In this document: positions 47,807 to 57,335 of the stretch, piece by piece
How positions within the stretch are numbered: position 1 is the first letter of the stretch
How the letters are laid out: each line of letters begins with the position of its first letter
Source of the DNA: Streptomyces odontomachi
Lineage (GTDB): Bacteria > Actinomycetota > Actinomycetes > Streptomycetales > Streptomycetaceae
Length of the DNA stretch: 64,000 nucleotides
NCBI RefSeq assembly: GCF_024435355.1
Contig: NZ_JAMJWG010000033.1
Coordinates: forward strand, 1 to 64,000
Direction of reading: 5' to 3'
The notes under the pieces: generated by a model
Told to the model about the DNA's origin: nothing
The model's database searches: none
What the model saw: only the letters and a program-made list of their open reading frames with translations
Made by a program: the position numbers and the translations under genes

Positions 47807-49714
47807 CTAGGAGACGAGCCCGGTCGCCGGCTTCGCCTCGCGTGACCGGTCCCGCCCGGGTCGCGGAATCGCCGCGAGGAGCCGACGGGTGTACGGGTCC
47901 TTCGCCTCGCCGATCACCGTCCGGGTCGGCCCGCGTTCCACCATCACGCCCTGGTTGAGCACCATCACCTCGTCGGCGAGGAGCCGGGCGCTGAGCAGGT
48001 CGTGGGTGATGTACAGCATCGCGATGCCGCGGGTGCGGACGAGCGTGTCGAGGAGTTCGACGATCTCGGCGCGGATGGAGACGTCGAGCATCGAGATCGG
48101 CTCGTCGGCGATGAGGACCTCCGGTTCGGGGGCCAGCGCGCGGGCGATCACCACACGCTGGCGCTGCCCGCCGGAGAGCTGGCCGGGAAGCTTGTCCAGG
48201 TACTGTTCGGCGGGGCTCAGACCGACAGATTCCAGCAGCTCGCCCGCCCGGGTGCGGGCCTGCTCGGCGTTCATGCCGAGGTGGTTGTGGAGCGGCCGGG
48301 CGAGTGCGTAGCCGACGGTGCGGGCCGGGTTGAGCGACGAGAACGGGTCCTGGAAGACCAGTTGGACGTGGCGCCGGTACCGGCGCAGGGCGCGCCGCCG
48401 CAGCTGGTCGACCCGGATGTCCTTGAAGCGCACGGTGCCTTCGCTGGGCCGTTCGACCCCGGTGACCAGCCGCGCGATGGTGGTCTTGCCCGAGCCGCTC
48501 TGCCCGACCAGGGCGCTGACCCGGCCCGGCCGCAGGGCGAACGACACATCGTGCACGGCCCGGGTGGTGGCCGTGGTGCGCAGCCCGCGTTTCGTGCGGT
48601 ACGTCTTGCCGACGCCCTCCATCACCAGCACCGGTGCCGTGTCTTCGGTGCCAGCGGCGCCCCCTGCCCGGGGTTCGGCACCGGACGAGAAGACGGTGCC
48701 GAGCCGGTCGAGCGGTGCGGTCCGCTGGGACGACGGGACGTCGTCGTGCTGGGCGCGTTCGACGAGCAGGCAGCGGGCCCGCCCGGCGGCCGCGGGCAGC
48801 AGCGCGGGGTGCTCCGTGCGGCAGGCGTCGACCGCGACCGGGCAGCGCGGCTCGAAGAGGCAGCCCGGGTGGGTGCGGGACAGGTCCGGCGGGCGGCCGG
48901 GGATGAAGGCGACCTGGACGACCTCGTCGCGCGGGTCGGCGTAGGAGCCGAGCAACCCTGCGGTGTAGGGGTGCAGTTGGGTGCCGACCATGTCGGCGGC
49001 CGGCTGGTCCTCCACGATCTCGCCCGCGTACATCACCATCACCCGGTCGGCCATCTCCATGACCGTGCCGAGGTCGTGGCTGATGAACAGCACCGCGAAG
49101 CCCAGCTCGCGCTGGAGGTCACGCAGGCGGTCGAGGATGTCGCGCTGGACGACCACGTCGAGCCCGGTCGTCGGCTCGTCGAGCAGCACGAACCGCGGTT
49201 CGAGGGCGAGCGCCAGGGCGAGGGCCACCCGCTGCTTCATGCCGCCGGACAGCTCGTGCGGGTAGCGGCGCAGCACGCTGCGGTCCAGGGACACCATTTC
49301 CAGCAACCGACCGGCGCGTGCGGCGACGTCGACGCGGGGCCCGGCGACGTCGGGATGGGCGGCGAAGGTGTCGGCGAACTGCTCGCGCACCGTGATCACG
49401 GGGTTGAGCGAGTTCATGCTGGACTGGAAGACGGTCGACAGGTCGGCCCACCTGAGCGGGCGCAGCTCGTCCTCGTCGAGGTGGGTCACGTCGCGGCCGT
49501 CGAAGGTGATGCTGCCACCGGTGATCGCTGCCGGCTTCTCCAGCAGCCGCAGGATCGCATGGCCGAGCGTCGACTTGCCGCAGCCCGACTCGCCGAGCAG
49601 CCCGACGAACTCGCCATGCTCCACCCGCAGGCTGACCTGGTCGACCGCGCGCACCGCGGCCGAGTCGCGTGGACTGTAGGTGACGCTCAGGTTCGCTACC
49701 TCGAGCAGGGCCAT
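47807..49714 (-). CDS. Fused dual-ATPase of Opp/Dpp-type ABC importer
   Basis: A 635-residue protein made of two complete ABC ATPases (DppD- plus DppF-like). The first has Walker A GESGCGKST, signature LSGGMKQR and Walker B VLLDEPT; the second GQSGSGKTT, LSGGQRQR and VLIADEP. After the first comes the Cys-containing oligopeptide-transporter tail (PGCLFEPRCPVAVDAC). Both halves look active. It powers the permeases encoded just upstream. In a sugar regulon such transporters often carry oligosaccharides rather than peptides. Confidence 0.93.
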   Translation of the reverse strand: MALLEVANLSVTYSPRDSAAVRAVDQVSLRVEHGEFVGLLGESGCGKSTLGHAILRLLEKPAAITGGSITFDGRDVTHLDEDELRPLRWADLSTVFQSSMNSLNPVITVREQFADTFAAHPDVAGPRVDVAARAGRLLEMVSLDRSVLRRYPHELSGGMKQRVALALALALEPRFVLLDEPTTGLDVVVQRDILDRLRDLQRELGFAVLFISHDLGTVMEMADRVMVMYAGEIVEDQPAADMVGTQLHPYTAGLLGSYADPRDEVVQVAFIPGRPPDLSRTHPGCLFEPRCPVAVDACRTEHPALLPAAAGRARCLLVERAQHDDVPSSQRTAPLDRLGTVFSSGAEPRAGGAAGTEDTAPVLVMEGVGKTYRTKRGLRTTATTRAVHDVSFALRPGRVSALVGQSGSGKTTIARLVTGVERPSEGTVRFKDIRVDQLRRRALRRYRRHVQLVFQDPFSSLNPARTVGYALARPLHNHLGMNAEQARTRAGELLESVGLSPAEQYLDKLPGQLSGGQRQRVVIARALAPEPEVLIADEPISMLDVSIRAEIVELLDTLVRTRGIAMLYITHDLLSARLLADEVMVLNQGVMVERGPTRTVIGEAKDPYTRRLLAAIPRPGRDRSREAKPATGLVS

Positions 49715-49715
49715 G

Positions 49716-50660
49716 TCAGTCCTCCCTCAGATGCGGGTTGCTCAGCGCATCCACGCCAAAGTTGACCAGCGTGAACGCCGTGATCAGCAGGGCCAGGACA
49801 AGACCGGGGGCGACCAGCCACGCCCACTGGCCGGTCGTCATGGCGCCCCCGACGCTGGCCTGGTTGAGCATCGTGCCCCAGCTCGTCGTCTGCGGGTCAC
49901 CCAGGCCGAGGAAGGCCAGGCCGGCCTCCGCGCCGATGGCGCCGAGCGCCGAGCCCATGAAGCTGACCACGATGAGCGACATCATGTTGGGCGCGATCTC
50001 GTAGGTGATGATCCGCGCCGTGCTGTCACCGGCGAACTTGGCCGCGGTGACGTAGTCGCGGGTGCGCAGCGTGATGATCTGGGCGCGCTTGACCCGGGCG
50101 CCGTACGGCCAGCCGGTGATCGTGATCACCGTGATGATCAGCGTGAGGCCCTTGACCGGCGCGTACGCGGCCAGCGTGATCAGCAGCGGCAGGACCGGTA
50201 CGACGAGGCCGAGGTTGACGAAGAACGACAGGACCTCGTCCACGGCACCCTGGAGGTACCCGGCGGTGAGGCCGACGGCCATCGCGATCAGGGTGCTGAG
50301 CACCCCGGCCACCACACCCACCAGCAGCGAGGTGCGCGCCCCGTAGACCAGCTGCGAGAACACGTCCTCACCGCGGGCCGTGGTGCCCAGCCAGTGGGCG
50401 CCCGACGGGGTCTGGGACAGCCCGAAGCTGTCCACGTGCGGCCCGTACGGCGCGATGAGCGGCGCGCACACCGCGACGAGCACGAAAGCCGCCAGCATCC
50501 AGATCCCGACCCGGCACTTGCCGTTGCGCCACAGGATGATGAACCAGCCGGGCATCCGGCGGGAGTGGCCCGCGGCGATCGCGGCGATCTGCACGCCCTC
50601 GGTGTCGCCGGCGCCGGCCCCGCCGGGCGCGGCCACGGGGGTGCTGCTCGGGGTCGTCAT
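49716..50660 (-). CDS. ABC importer permease, DppC type
   Basis: A 314-residue membrane subunit with about six helices. GRNGKCRV-type N-terminal basic stretch and the EAA loop (EAGLAFLGLGDPQTTSWG) are DppC hallmarks. ATG 50660 overlaps the stop of the DppB-type gene by four bases, and the ATPase gene starts one base after its stop. All four transporter genes form one minus-strand operon. Confidence 0.92.
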   Translation of the reverse strand: MTTPSSTPVAAPGGAGAGDTEGVQIAAIAAGHSRRMPGWFIILWRNGKCRVGIWMLAAFVLVAVCAPLIAPYGPHVDSFGLSQTPSGAHWLGTTARGEDVFSQLVYGARTSLLVGVVAGVLSTLIAMAVGLTAGYLQGAVDEVLSFFVNLGLVVPVLPLLITLAAYAPVKGLTLIITVITITGWPYGARVKRAQIITLRTRDYVTAAKFAGDSTARIITYEIAPNMMSLIVVSFMGSALGAIGAEAGLAFLGLGDPQTTSWGTMLNQASVGGAMTTGQWAWLVAPGLVLALLITAFTLVNFGVDALSNPHLRED

Positions 50661-51652
50661 GCCGCCTCCGTCCGCCGGACCCGCGGGTCGAGGAATCCGT
50701 ACGCCAGGTCGGCGAGGAAGTTCGCGATCAGCACGCCGATGGTGGTGAACAGGAACAGCGTCTGCATCAGCGGATAGTCCTTGTTGGACACGGCCTCCAG
50801 CAGCAGCCGCCCCATGCCGGGGTAGTTGAAGATGCTCTCGACGAGCACCGTGCCGCCGAGGATGCCGCCGAGCGCGATGGCGAAGCCGGTGACGTTCGGC
50901 AGGATCGCGATGCGCGCCCCGTAGGTCAGCGCGATACGGCGCCGTGACAGGCCCTTGGCGCGGGCCAGCCGGGCGTAGTCCTCACCGAGGGTCTGCACCA
51001 TGTTGTTGCGCATCCCGAGGATCCATCCGATGGGGCCCGTGATCAGCAGCGAGAGACCGGGCAGCACGCTGTGCTGGAAGGCGTCCGAGAAGAACAGCCA
51101 GCTCCAGCCCGGTTGGCTGCCGCCGCCGTACCCGCCGCCGTCGGGGAACCAGCGCAGCGTGATGGCGAAGACGAAGATCAGCAGCAGCGCGATCCAGAAG
51201 AACGGCAGGGTGCCGATGAACGTCGAGCCCAGCGTGATCCAGGAGTCGGCCCTGGTGTTGCGCCGGTAGGCGGCCCAGGCGCCGAGCACCGTGCCGATGA
51301 CGAACGACAGGATCTGGGTGACCCCCACCAGGACCAGCGTCCAGGGGATCGCCTTCCCGATCACGTCGGTCACCGTGTACGGGTAGTACGTGTAGGAGAT
51401 GCCGAACTGCCCGTGGGCGAGCGCCTGGAGGTAGTCCCCGTACTGGCTCAGCAGGTTGCCGTCCGGCGCGCCGAGCATCTTGCGGACGGCCGCCAGCTGG
51501 GTGGGGCTGACCGCCTGGGACTTGCCCGTCAGCCGGTTCAGCAGGGCCTCGGCCGGGTCCCCCGGCTCCAGCCGGGGGATCAGGAAGTTCAGCGTCACCG
51601 CCGCCCACAGGGTGGCCAGGAAGAATCCGGCGCGCCGGACGAAGTACGCCAT
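50657..51652 (-). CDS. ABC importer permease, DppB type
   Basis: A 331-residue membrane subunit with six helices. It opens with YFVRRAGFFLATLWAAVTLN, typical of DppB, and the EAA loop region includes LARAKGLSRRRIALTYGAR. It pairs with the DppC-type permease to form the channel. ATG 51652 lies just after the binding-protein stop (51658). Confidence 0.92.
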   Translation of the reverse strand: MAYFVRRAGFFLATLWAAVTLNFLIPRLEPGDPAEALLNRLTGKSQAVSPTQLAAVRKMLGAPDGNLLSQYGDYLQALAHGQFGISYTYYPYTVTDVIGKAIPWTLVLVGVTQILSFVIGTVLGAWAAYRRNTRADSWITLGSTFIGTLPFFWIALLLIFVFAITLRWFPDGGGYGGGSQPGWSWLFFSDAFQHSVLPGLSLLITGPIGWILGMRNNMVQTLGEDYARLARAKGLSRRRIALTYGARIAILPNVTGFAIALGGILGGTVLVESIFNYPGMGRLLLEAVSNKDYPLMQTLFLFTTIGVLIANFLADLAYGFLDPRVRRTEAA

Positions 51653-51657
51653 CGTGG

Positions 51658-53331
51658 TCAGTCCTCGGCCGGCTTGAGGTGGACCATCCACAGCAGCGGG
51701 TCGGAGGCGGACGCGTAGGGGTCCTTGGCGTTCGGCCAGCCGACGGCCTTGGTGGTGTCGTACTGGAACCACTTGGCGCCGTACCAGATCGGGATCATCG
51801 GCACCTTGTCCATCATGACGTGGGCGAGCCCGGCGACCGCCTGCTTCTGCGCCTTGTCGCTGGTCGCGTCGTGCAGCTGGGCGAGCAACCGGTCGGTCTG
51901 CGGGTCCTTCCAGCGCACCTCGTTGCTGGGCGCCTTCTTGCCGATGCGGGCGGTGCGGGCGCTGTTGAGGGGGTCGGAGAAGTTGGTGTACATGTCGCAG
52001 GTGCCGCCGTGGACGCCGAACATCATGTCGTAGCGGCCGGTCGAGCGGTCCTCGTTGTGCGCGTCCTCCGTCGGGGTCTCCTTCGCCACGTCGAAGCCGA
52101 GCGACTTCAGGTTGGATATCAGGATGTCGGCGGACGCAACCCAGTCGCTCCACGTGCCCGGGACCTTGAAGGTGAACGAGATCGGCTTGCCGTCCTTGCC
52201 CAGGCGCCGGCCCTTGGAGTCCTTCTTGTAGCCGGCCGCGGTCAGGGCCCGGTCGGCGGCCTTCGGGTCGTAGCCGATGAGGCCCTTGTTCTTGATGTCG
52301 TCGGGGACCCAGGCGTCCTGGCCGGGGACCACGAGTCCGGTCTGGCTGGCCGGCTTGACATAGCCGAGCTGGGCCTTGCGGACCACCTTCCCGTGGTCGA
52401 ACGCGGTCGTCAGGGCGCGCCGGAAATCGACGTCGCTGAACGGCTTCTCGGTGAGGTTCATGTAGACGCTGATCGCGCCGCCCGGCGCGTACCAGTAGTG
52501 GTGGTGCTTCGGGTCACGGTCGACGTAGGACTTCTTCACGTCGGGGATGAACTGTCCCTGCGTGTCGTACTCGCCCCGGCTGAGCTTGAGCTGCTCGACC
52601 TGCCCGCCGTCGTCGGCCTTGTTGAACCGGATCTCCTTGACCTTGACCTTGTCGGCCTGCCAGTAGCCGGGGTTGCGCTCGACCACCAGGCGCTGCGGAT
52701 TGAGCGACTTGATCGTGAACGGTCCGGTGCCCACCGGGTCCTTGGCGTTCTTGAAGGTGGTCGGGTCCTTCACCTTCGACCAGATGTGCTCGGGGACGAT
52801 GGGGACGGCGTTGATCGGGACGAACGCCGTGGCACCGGGCTGGTCGAAGGAGAAGGTGACCTGGTTCTTGCCGGTGGCCGTCACCGACTTCAGGCCGGAC
52901 CCCCAGACACCGCCCGCGTCGAGCGCGTCGAACTTCTTGAGCATGTTGAACGTGAAGACGACGTCCTGCGCGCTGAAGGCGGTGCCGTCGTTCCACTTCA
53001 CGCCGGAGCGGACGTTGAAGACCAGCGTCTTGGCGTCCCGCCAGGAGTAGCCCGAGGCCAGCCAGGGCACCTGCTTGCACCGGGTGCCCTCGACGATCAT
53101 GAGGCGCTCGTAGACGTAGTCGGCACCGCTCAGCTTGAAGGCGGCGAGGAAGGGGTTGTAGTCGGCCTGCGGAGAGGTACCGCCTCCGAAGTCGCCGAAA
53201 TTCAGGTAGTTGATCATTCCGTCGCTGCTGACGGCGTCACCGGAGTCCTCCGTGCCCGTGCATCCCGCGAGCATCAGGCTCACGCTCGCCGCCGTCGCCA
53301 GCAGGGCAGCCGAACTGCGCGATCGTTTCAT
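51658..53331 (-). CDS. Extracellular solute-binding lipoprotein (SBP family 5)
   Basis: A 557-residue substrate receptor. The lipoprotein signal peptide ends in the lipobox LAGC (LMLAGCTG), so it is membrane-anchored outside the cell. The body matches family 5 binding proteins (FNVRSGVKWNDGTAFSAQDV, then PVGTGPFTI). This family binds peptides, opines or, in several bacteria, oligosaccharides; the neighbouring glycosidases favour sugar. ATG 53331 has GGAGG eight bases upstream. It is the first gene of the transporter operon, downstream of lacI. Confidence 0.93.
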   Translation of the reverse strand: MKRSRSSAALLATAASVSLMLAGCTGTEDSGDAVSSDGMINYLNFGDFGGGTSPQADYNPFLAAFKLSGADYVYERLMIVEGTRCKQVPWLASGYSWRDAKTLVFNVRSGVKWNDGTAFSAQDVVFTFNMLKKFDALDAGGVWGSGLKSVTATGKNQVTFSFDQPGATAFVPINAVPIVPEHIWSKVKDPTTFKNAKDPVGTGPFTIKSLNPQRLVVERNPGYWQADKVKVKEIRFNKADDGGQVEQLKLSRGEYDTQGQFIPDVKKSYVDRDPKHHHYWYAPGGAISVYMNLTEKPFSDVDFRRALTTAFDHGKVVRKAQLGYVKPASQTGLVVPGQDAWVPDDIKNKGLIGYDPKAADRALTAAGYKKDSKGRRLGKDGKPISFTFKVPGTWSDWVASADILISNLKSLGFDVAKETPTEDAHNEDRSTGRYDMMFGVHGGTCDMYTNFSDPLNSARTARIGKKAPSNEVRWKDPQTDRLLAQLHDATSDKAQKQAVAGLAHVMMDKVPMIPIWYGAKWFQYDTTKAVGWPNAKDPYASASDPLLWMVHLKPAED

Positions 53332-53395
53332 CAGCGGTACCTCCAAGGTTGCGTCCCGGCGCGCAGGCCGGCTGTTCGTGGTCGTCACATGCGTG

Positions 53396-53433
53396 CCGGG
53401 TTCACCTCCAGAGGTCAGTTGGTGAGAACCCGG
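53396..53433 (-). promoter_or_regulatory. Hairpin between lacI and transporter operon
   Basis: CCGGGTTC (53396-53403) pairs with GAACCCGG (53426-53433), with a further ACC/GGT pairing inside. It may weaken read-through from lacI into the transporter genes or lie in their leader. No U-run marks it as a full terminator. Confidence 0.4.
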
Positions 53434-53461
53434 GACACCCCCGAGGTCGGCGCAGAACAGG

Positions 53462-54544
53462 TCAGGTGTCACCGCCGTCACGGGCGTCCGGGCTCGACAG
53501 GCCGGCGGCCATGCCGTCCGGCCGGCGAAGCGTGCCGGGATCCGCGGGGTCCGGGCAGCCGCACGATCCGCGCAGCACCAGGTCGGTCGCAAGGACGGTG
53601 TCGCCGTCCACCTCGTCCAGCGGGGCGCCGAGCAACCGGGCCGTGACGGTGGCCAGTTCGCGTACCGGCTGGCGCACGGTGGTCAGTCCGGGCCGGACCA
53701 GACCGGCCATCTGGAGGTCGTCGAAGCCGGTGACCGCGATGTCCTCGGGCACCCGCAGCCCCCGGCCGAGCGCGCCGAGCATCAGCCCGAGCGCGGTCTC
53801 GTCGTTGGCGCACACCACGGCGTCGGGCCGCTCGCCCGCCGCGCCCTCGTCGAGGATCATGCGCGCCGCGATCGCACCGTCGGACTGCGCGAGCCCGAGC
53901 CGTATCGGGTCGGGCGGCGGTGCCGTGCCCGTCTCCCGGTGAGCGGCGCGGAAGGCCTCCCACCGGGCCGTCACATCGGGCGAGCCCTCTGGGTGTCCGA
54001 CGAAGGCCAGCCGCCGGTGACCGTGGTCGACGATCAGATGGCGGGTCAGGGCGGCGACCGTGCCGTTGTCGGTGCCGACCCAGGCATGGGCGACGTCCGA
54101 CTCGCCGGCCATCACCACCACCCGGATCTGCTCGGCCACCGTGGCGATGGCGGCGTCGGAGACCGTGCCCGCGTGGATCGCCATGCCGTCGACCCGGGAC
54201 GCCAGGTCGATCACCTTGGCGTCGGTGTCCGCCCGGTAGTGCGAGGACAGCAGCAGGACCTGGTCCCCGGTGGCCAGCGCCTCGGACTCGAAGCCCTGGA
54301 GGAGTTCGGAGAAGTACGGACCCGAAAGGCCCGGGAACACCAGGCCGAACGCCCCGTGCCGCTTCTCGGCCAGCGCACGGCCGAAGTGGCTGGGACGGTA
54401 GCCGTGTTCCTCGATGACACGCAGCACCCGATCCCGCAACTCCGGGGAGACCTGTGTCGATCCGCGTGAAACACGCGACACGGTGGCAGGGGAAACCCCC
54501 GCCTTTTCGGCCACCCATCGGAGGGTCACACGACTGTTGCCCAT
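53462..54544 (-). CDS. LacI-family transcriptional repressor
   Basis: A 360-residue repressor. The N-terminal HTH and hinge are canonical (VTLRWVAEKAGVSPATVSRV, then VSPELRDRVLRVIEEHGYRP). The periplasmic-binding-like effector domain (about 62-335) ends near GFDDLQMAGLVRPGLTTVRQ. The tail has two Cys in GSCGCPD, unusual but possibly irrelevant. Tandem GAAACCGGTTTC-like operators lie 25 bases before its start, between it and the divergent GH35-like gene, and again before the GH39 operon. It probably represses the whole sugar regulon and itself until an oligosaccharide binds. Confidence 0.92.
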   Translation of the reverse strand: MGNSRVTLRWVAEKAGVSPATVSRVSRGSTQVSPELRDRVLRVIEEHGYRPSHFGRALAEKRHGAFGLVFPGLSGPYFSELLQGFESEALATGDQVLLLSSHYRADTDAKVIDLASRVDGMAIHAGTVSDAAIATVAEQIRVVVMAGESDVAHAWVGTDNGTVAALTRHLIVDHGHRRLAFVGHPEGSPDVTARWEAFRAAHRETGTAPPPDPIRLGLAQSDGAIAARMILDEGAAGERPDAVVCANDETALGLMLGALGRGLRVPEDIAVTGFDDLQMAGLVRPGLTTVRQPVRELATVTARLLGAPLDEVDGDTVLATDLVLRGSCGCPDPADPGTLRRPDGMAAGLSSPDARDGGDT

Positions 54545-54568
54545 CTGCTCGGCTCCCGATATGTTGCT

Positions 54569-54594
54569 GAAACCGGTTTCAAGAGACCGGTTTC
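54569..54594. promoter_or_regulatory. Tandem LacI-type operator between lacI and GH35-like gene
   Basis: GAAACCGGTTTC (54569-54580) and GAGACCGGTTTC (54583-54594) are two bases apart. The second has one mismatch from the palindrome. It sits where it can repress both divergent units, and it is the same site type as at 37453-37479. Confidence 0.88.
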
Positions 54595-54697
54595 ATGACC
54601 CTAACCAGATCCTTTCCGCGGTGGCAATACCCGCGGCAGCGGCCCGCTGGGCCGGACCTGAAGCCCCTTTTGACGATCACCTGGTGAGGACGTATCC

Positions 54698-57232
54698 GTG
54701 CACACACCCGACACCGCAGATCTCCACACGCAGACCCCTGGGGAAGCCGACGGACGCTCCGTCCGGCAGCCGAGGTCGGTACGGCTGGAGCGGCGACGGC
54801 TCATGGTCGACGGGGTCCCGAGGGTCGTCATGGCCGGCGAGGTGCACTACTTCCGGCTGCACCGGCGTGACTGGGCCGACCGGCTCGACAAGCTCAGGGC
54901 CGCCGGATGCAACGCGGTGGCCAGTTACATGCCGTGGCTCGTCCACGAGACGGCGTCCGGCAAGGTCGACCTGACCGGCAGCACCAGCGAGTACCGCGAC
55001 CTCGTGGGGTTCCTGGAGCTGGCCGCCGAGCGTGACCTGCTGGTGCTGGCCCGCCCCGGTCCCTTCATCATGGCCGAACTCAAGAACGAGGGCGTGCCCT
55101 TCCGCATCTACCGCGAGCACCCGGACGCCGTCCCGCTCGGCTGGAACGGCACGCCCGCGCCCACCCGGACGCTGGACTACCTCGAGCCCGGCTACCTGCG
55201 CGAGGCCGAGCGCTGGTACGAGACGATCATGCCGGTGCTCGCCGAGCACCTGGTCACCCGGGGCGGCCCGGTGGCCGCGGTGCAGCTCGACAACGAGGTC
55301 GGCATGCTGTCCTGGGTCACCAACACCCCCGAACTGACCGACCGCACCCTCGCGGACCTGGCCGGCTGGGCCGAGGAGCGGTTCGGGCGTGAAGAAACGT
55401 TGCGCCGCTACGGTGCCGACCCCCGCGACGCGGCAGCCTGGGCGACCTGGTGGCGGGCCGGCGGCACGCACGGCACCGAGCAGCAGCAACTGGCGCTGCA
55501 CCACGCGATCGGCGACCACCACCGCGACCGCTACGCCCGCTACCTGCTGCGGCTGCGGGACGTCGCCCAGGAGAACGGCGTCGAGGGGGTGCCGTTCCTG
55601 GTCAACCTGCACGGCACGTCCGAGGGGCGCGGCCGGACCTTCCCGATCGGCATCAGCCAGCTGTCCCGCTCCTACGCCGGCGTCCCCCAGATGACGTCGG
55701 GCTCGGACCACTACGTCTTCGAACTGACCGTGGAGAACGTCCCCGACCTGTACGTCATGAACGCCTTCATGGCCGCCGTGCACGACGCCGACCAGCCGCT
55801 GACCTCGCTGGAGTTCGAGGCCGGCACCGGCGACTACGGCGAGGACCTCAGCCGGCAGGCCAGCCCGGAGGCCACCGAGCTGAAGACCCGGCTCTGCGCG
55901 GCCCAGGGCAACCGGCTGATCAACTACTACCTGTTCTCCGGCGGCCACAACCCGCCCCTGGACGAGCCCGTCGGCGACGGCAACGACCGCGTCGCCTTCA
56001 CCGGCGAGCGGCACGGCTTCGCGGCGCCGGTGGACCCGGAGGGCCGGCTGAGCGAGACCTACCCGGCCCTGGCCAGCGGGGTGCGCGCGGTCCTCGGGTC
56101 CGGCCATCTGCTGGCCGACATGGACGAGGAGTTCGACGACGTCGTCCTCGGCTACGTCCCCGACCACTACCTGACCGAGTACACCCACCCCGCCGCGGCC
56201 CGCCGCGAGCACCTGGTCTGGCAGCTGGAGCGGCACCGCGGCATGGGCTCGCGGGACATCCTGGCCCGCGCGCTGCTGCTCGGCGGCCACTCCTTCGGTG
56301 CCGTCGACCTGTCCGGGGCCGCCACCTCGGCCGGCGCCGACCTCGACCCGGCGGGTCCGGTGGTCGCGCTCGCCAGTCCTCCGGTGCTGGGCCGCGCCGT
56401 TCAGGAGCGGCTCGCGGAGTTCATCCGGGCGGGCGGACGCCTGCTGCTGCACGGGGTGCTGCCGAGCCTGGACGACGACGGGACGCCGTGCACGGTGCTC
56501 GCCGACACCCTCGGGCTCGTCGGCGGCGAGACCATCGACGGCACCCCGCACCACTACCCGTCCGTGCGCGCCACCGACTGGGCGGGCGCACGGGCTGAGG
56601 TGCGGGTGAACGTCCTGCAACGGCTGGCGGCGACGGGCACCACCCAGGCCGAACCGCTCGCCGTCGACGTCGCGGACGGCTCCCCGGTCGCCTTCGACGT
56701 CACGGTACCGGGCGGCGGCCGGGCCACCGTCCTGGCCTGCGACTACGCGTGCCACCTGGACTTCTGGCGGCTGCTGCTCGGCCGTCTCGGAGTGCACCGC
56801 CGCCTGGTCGCGCACGGTGCCACCGCCGGTCTGGTCACCACGACCGGCGTGGACGCCGCCGGCCAGCGCCTGGTGCACCTGGTGAACGTCTCCACCGTGC
56901 CGCAGAAGTTCACGCTGGAGCTGGCCGGGGTGCCCCTGGCCGACGGAGCCGAGATCGAGCTCGGCGCACGCCAGGGGCGGATGCTGCCGCTGGACGTACA
57001 GCTGGACGGCGCCGTGCTGCGCTGGGCCACGGCCGAGCTGGACGGCGCCGGGGACGGTTCGACCCTGCTGCTGCGGCGCGGTGCGGCGGCCGGGAGCGCG
57101 CTGCTGGAGACCGATCGGCCCGTCACGGTGGACGGCGCCGGCAGCACGGCGACCCGGACCGCCGCCGGCCACTGGCGGGTCAGCTGGCCCCAGGGTGCCG
57201 ATGGGGAGCAGCTGCGGGTGCGGCTGACCTGA
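54698..57232 (+). CDS. GH35-like beta-galactosidase-family glycoside hydrolase
   Basis: An 844-residue enzyme. The barrel opens GEVHYFRLHRRDWADRLDKL and has YMPWLVHE, as in GH35. The acid/base is probably the Glu in AVQLDNEVG, the nucleophile the Glu in LTSLEFEAGTGDYGE. Several beta-rich domains follow (about 480-844). No signal peptide is seen, so it cleaves imported oligosaccharide. GTG 54698 has GAGG about eight bases upstream. It is divergent from lacI across the tandem operator. Confidence 0.85.
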   Translation: MHTPDTADLHTQTPGEADGRSVRQPRSVRLERRRLMVDGVPRVVMAGEVHYFRLHRRDWADRLDKLRAAGCNAVASYMPWLVHETASGKVDLTGSTSEYRDLVGFLELAAERDLLVLARPGPFIMAELKNEGVPFRIYREHPDAVPLGWNGTPAPTRTLDYLEPGYLREAERWYETIMPVLAEHLVTRGGPVAAVQLDNEVGMLSWVTNTPELTDRTLADLAGWAEERFGREETLRRYGADPRDAAAWATWWRAGGTHGTEQQQLALHHAIGDHHRDRYARYLLRLRDVAQENGVEGVPFLVNLHGTSEGRGRTFPIGISQLSRSYAGVPQMTSGSDHYVFELTVENVPDLYVMNAFMAAVHDADQPLTSLEFEAGTGDYGEDLSRQASPEATELKTRLCAAQGNRLINYYLFSGGHNPPLDEPVGDGNDRVAFTGERHGFAAPVDPEGRLSETYPALASGVRAVLGSGHLLADMDEEFDDVVLGYVPDHYLTEYTHPAAARREHLVWQLERHRGMGSRDILARALLLGGHSFGAVDLSGAATSAGADLDPAGPVVALASPPVLGRAVQERLAEFIRAGGRLLLHGVLPSLDDDGTPCTVLADTLGLVGGETIDGTPHHYPSVRATDWAGARAEVRVNVLQRLAATGTTQAEPLAVDVADGSPVAFDVTVPGGGRATVLACDYACHLDFWRLLLGRLGVHRRLVAHGATAGLVTTTGVDAAGQRLVHLVNVSTVPQKFTLELAGVPLADGAEIELGARQGRMLPLDVQLDGAVLRWATAELDGAGDGSTLLLRRGAAAGSALLETDRPVTVDGAGSTATRTAAGHWRVSWPQGADGEQLRVRLT

Positions 57233-57335
57233 TGCCGGCCCGACACCCCACCCCTGCCCCGAGCACGGCATCTCACCGCGGTGCAGCGCGCTGCACCGTG
57301 TCCGTACCGCACCACACGGAAGGACTTCCGCAACG

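Noticed and set aside
53332..53461. LacI operator directly before the transporter operon
   Set aside because: No GAAACCGGTTTC-like palindrome is present there; control may come through read-through from lacI or another site.
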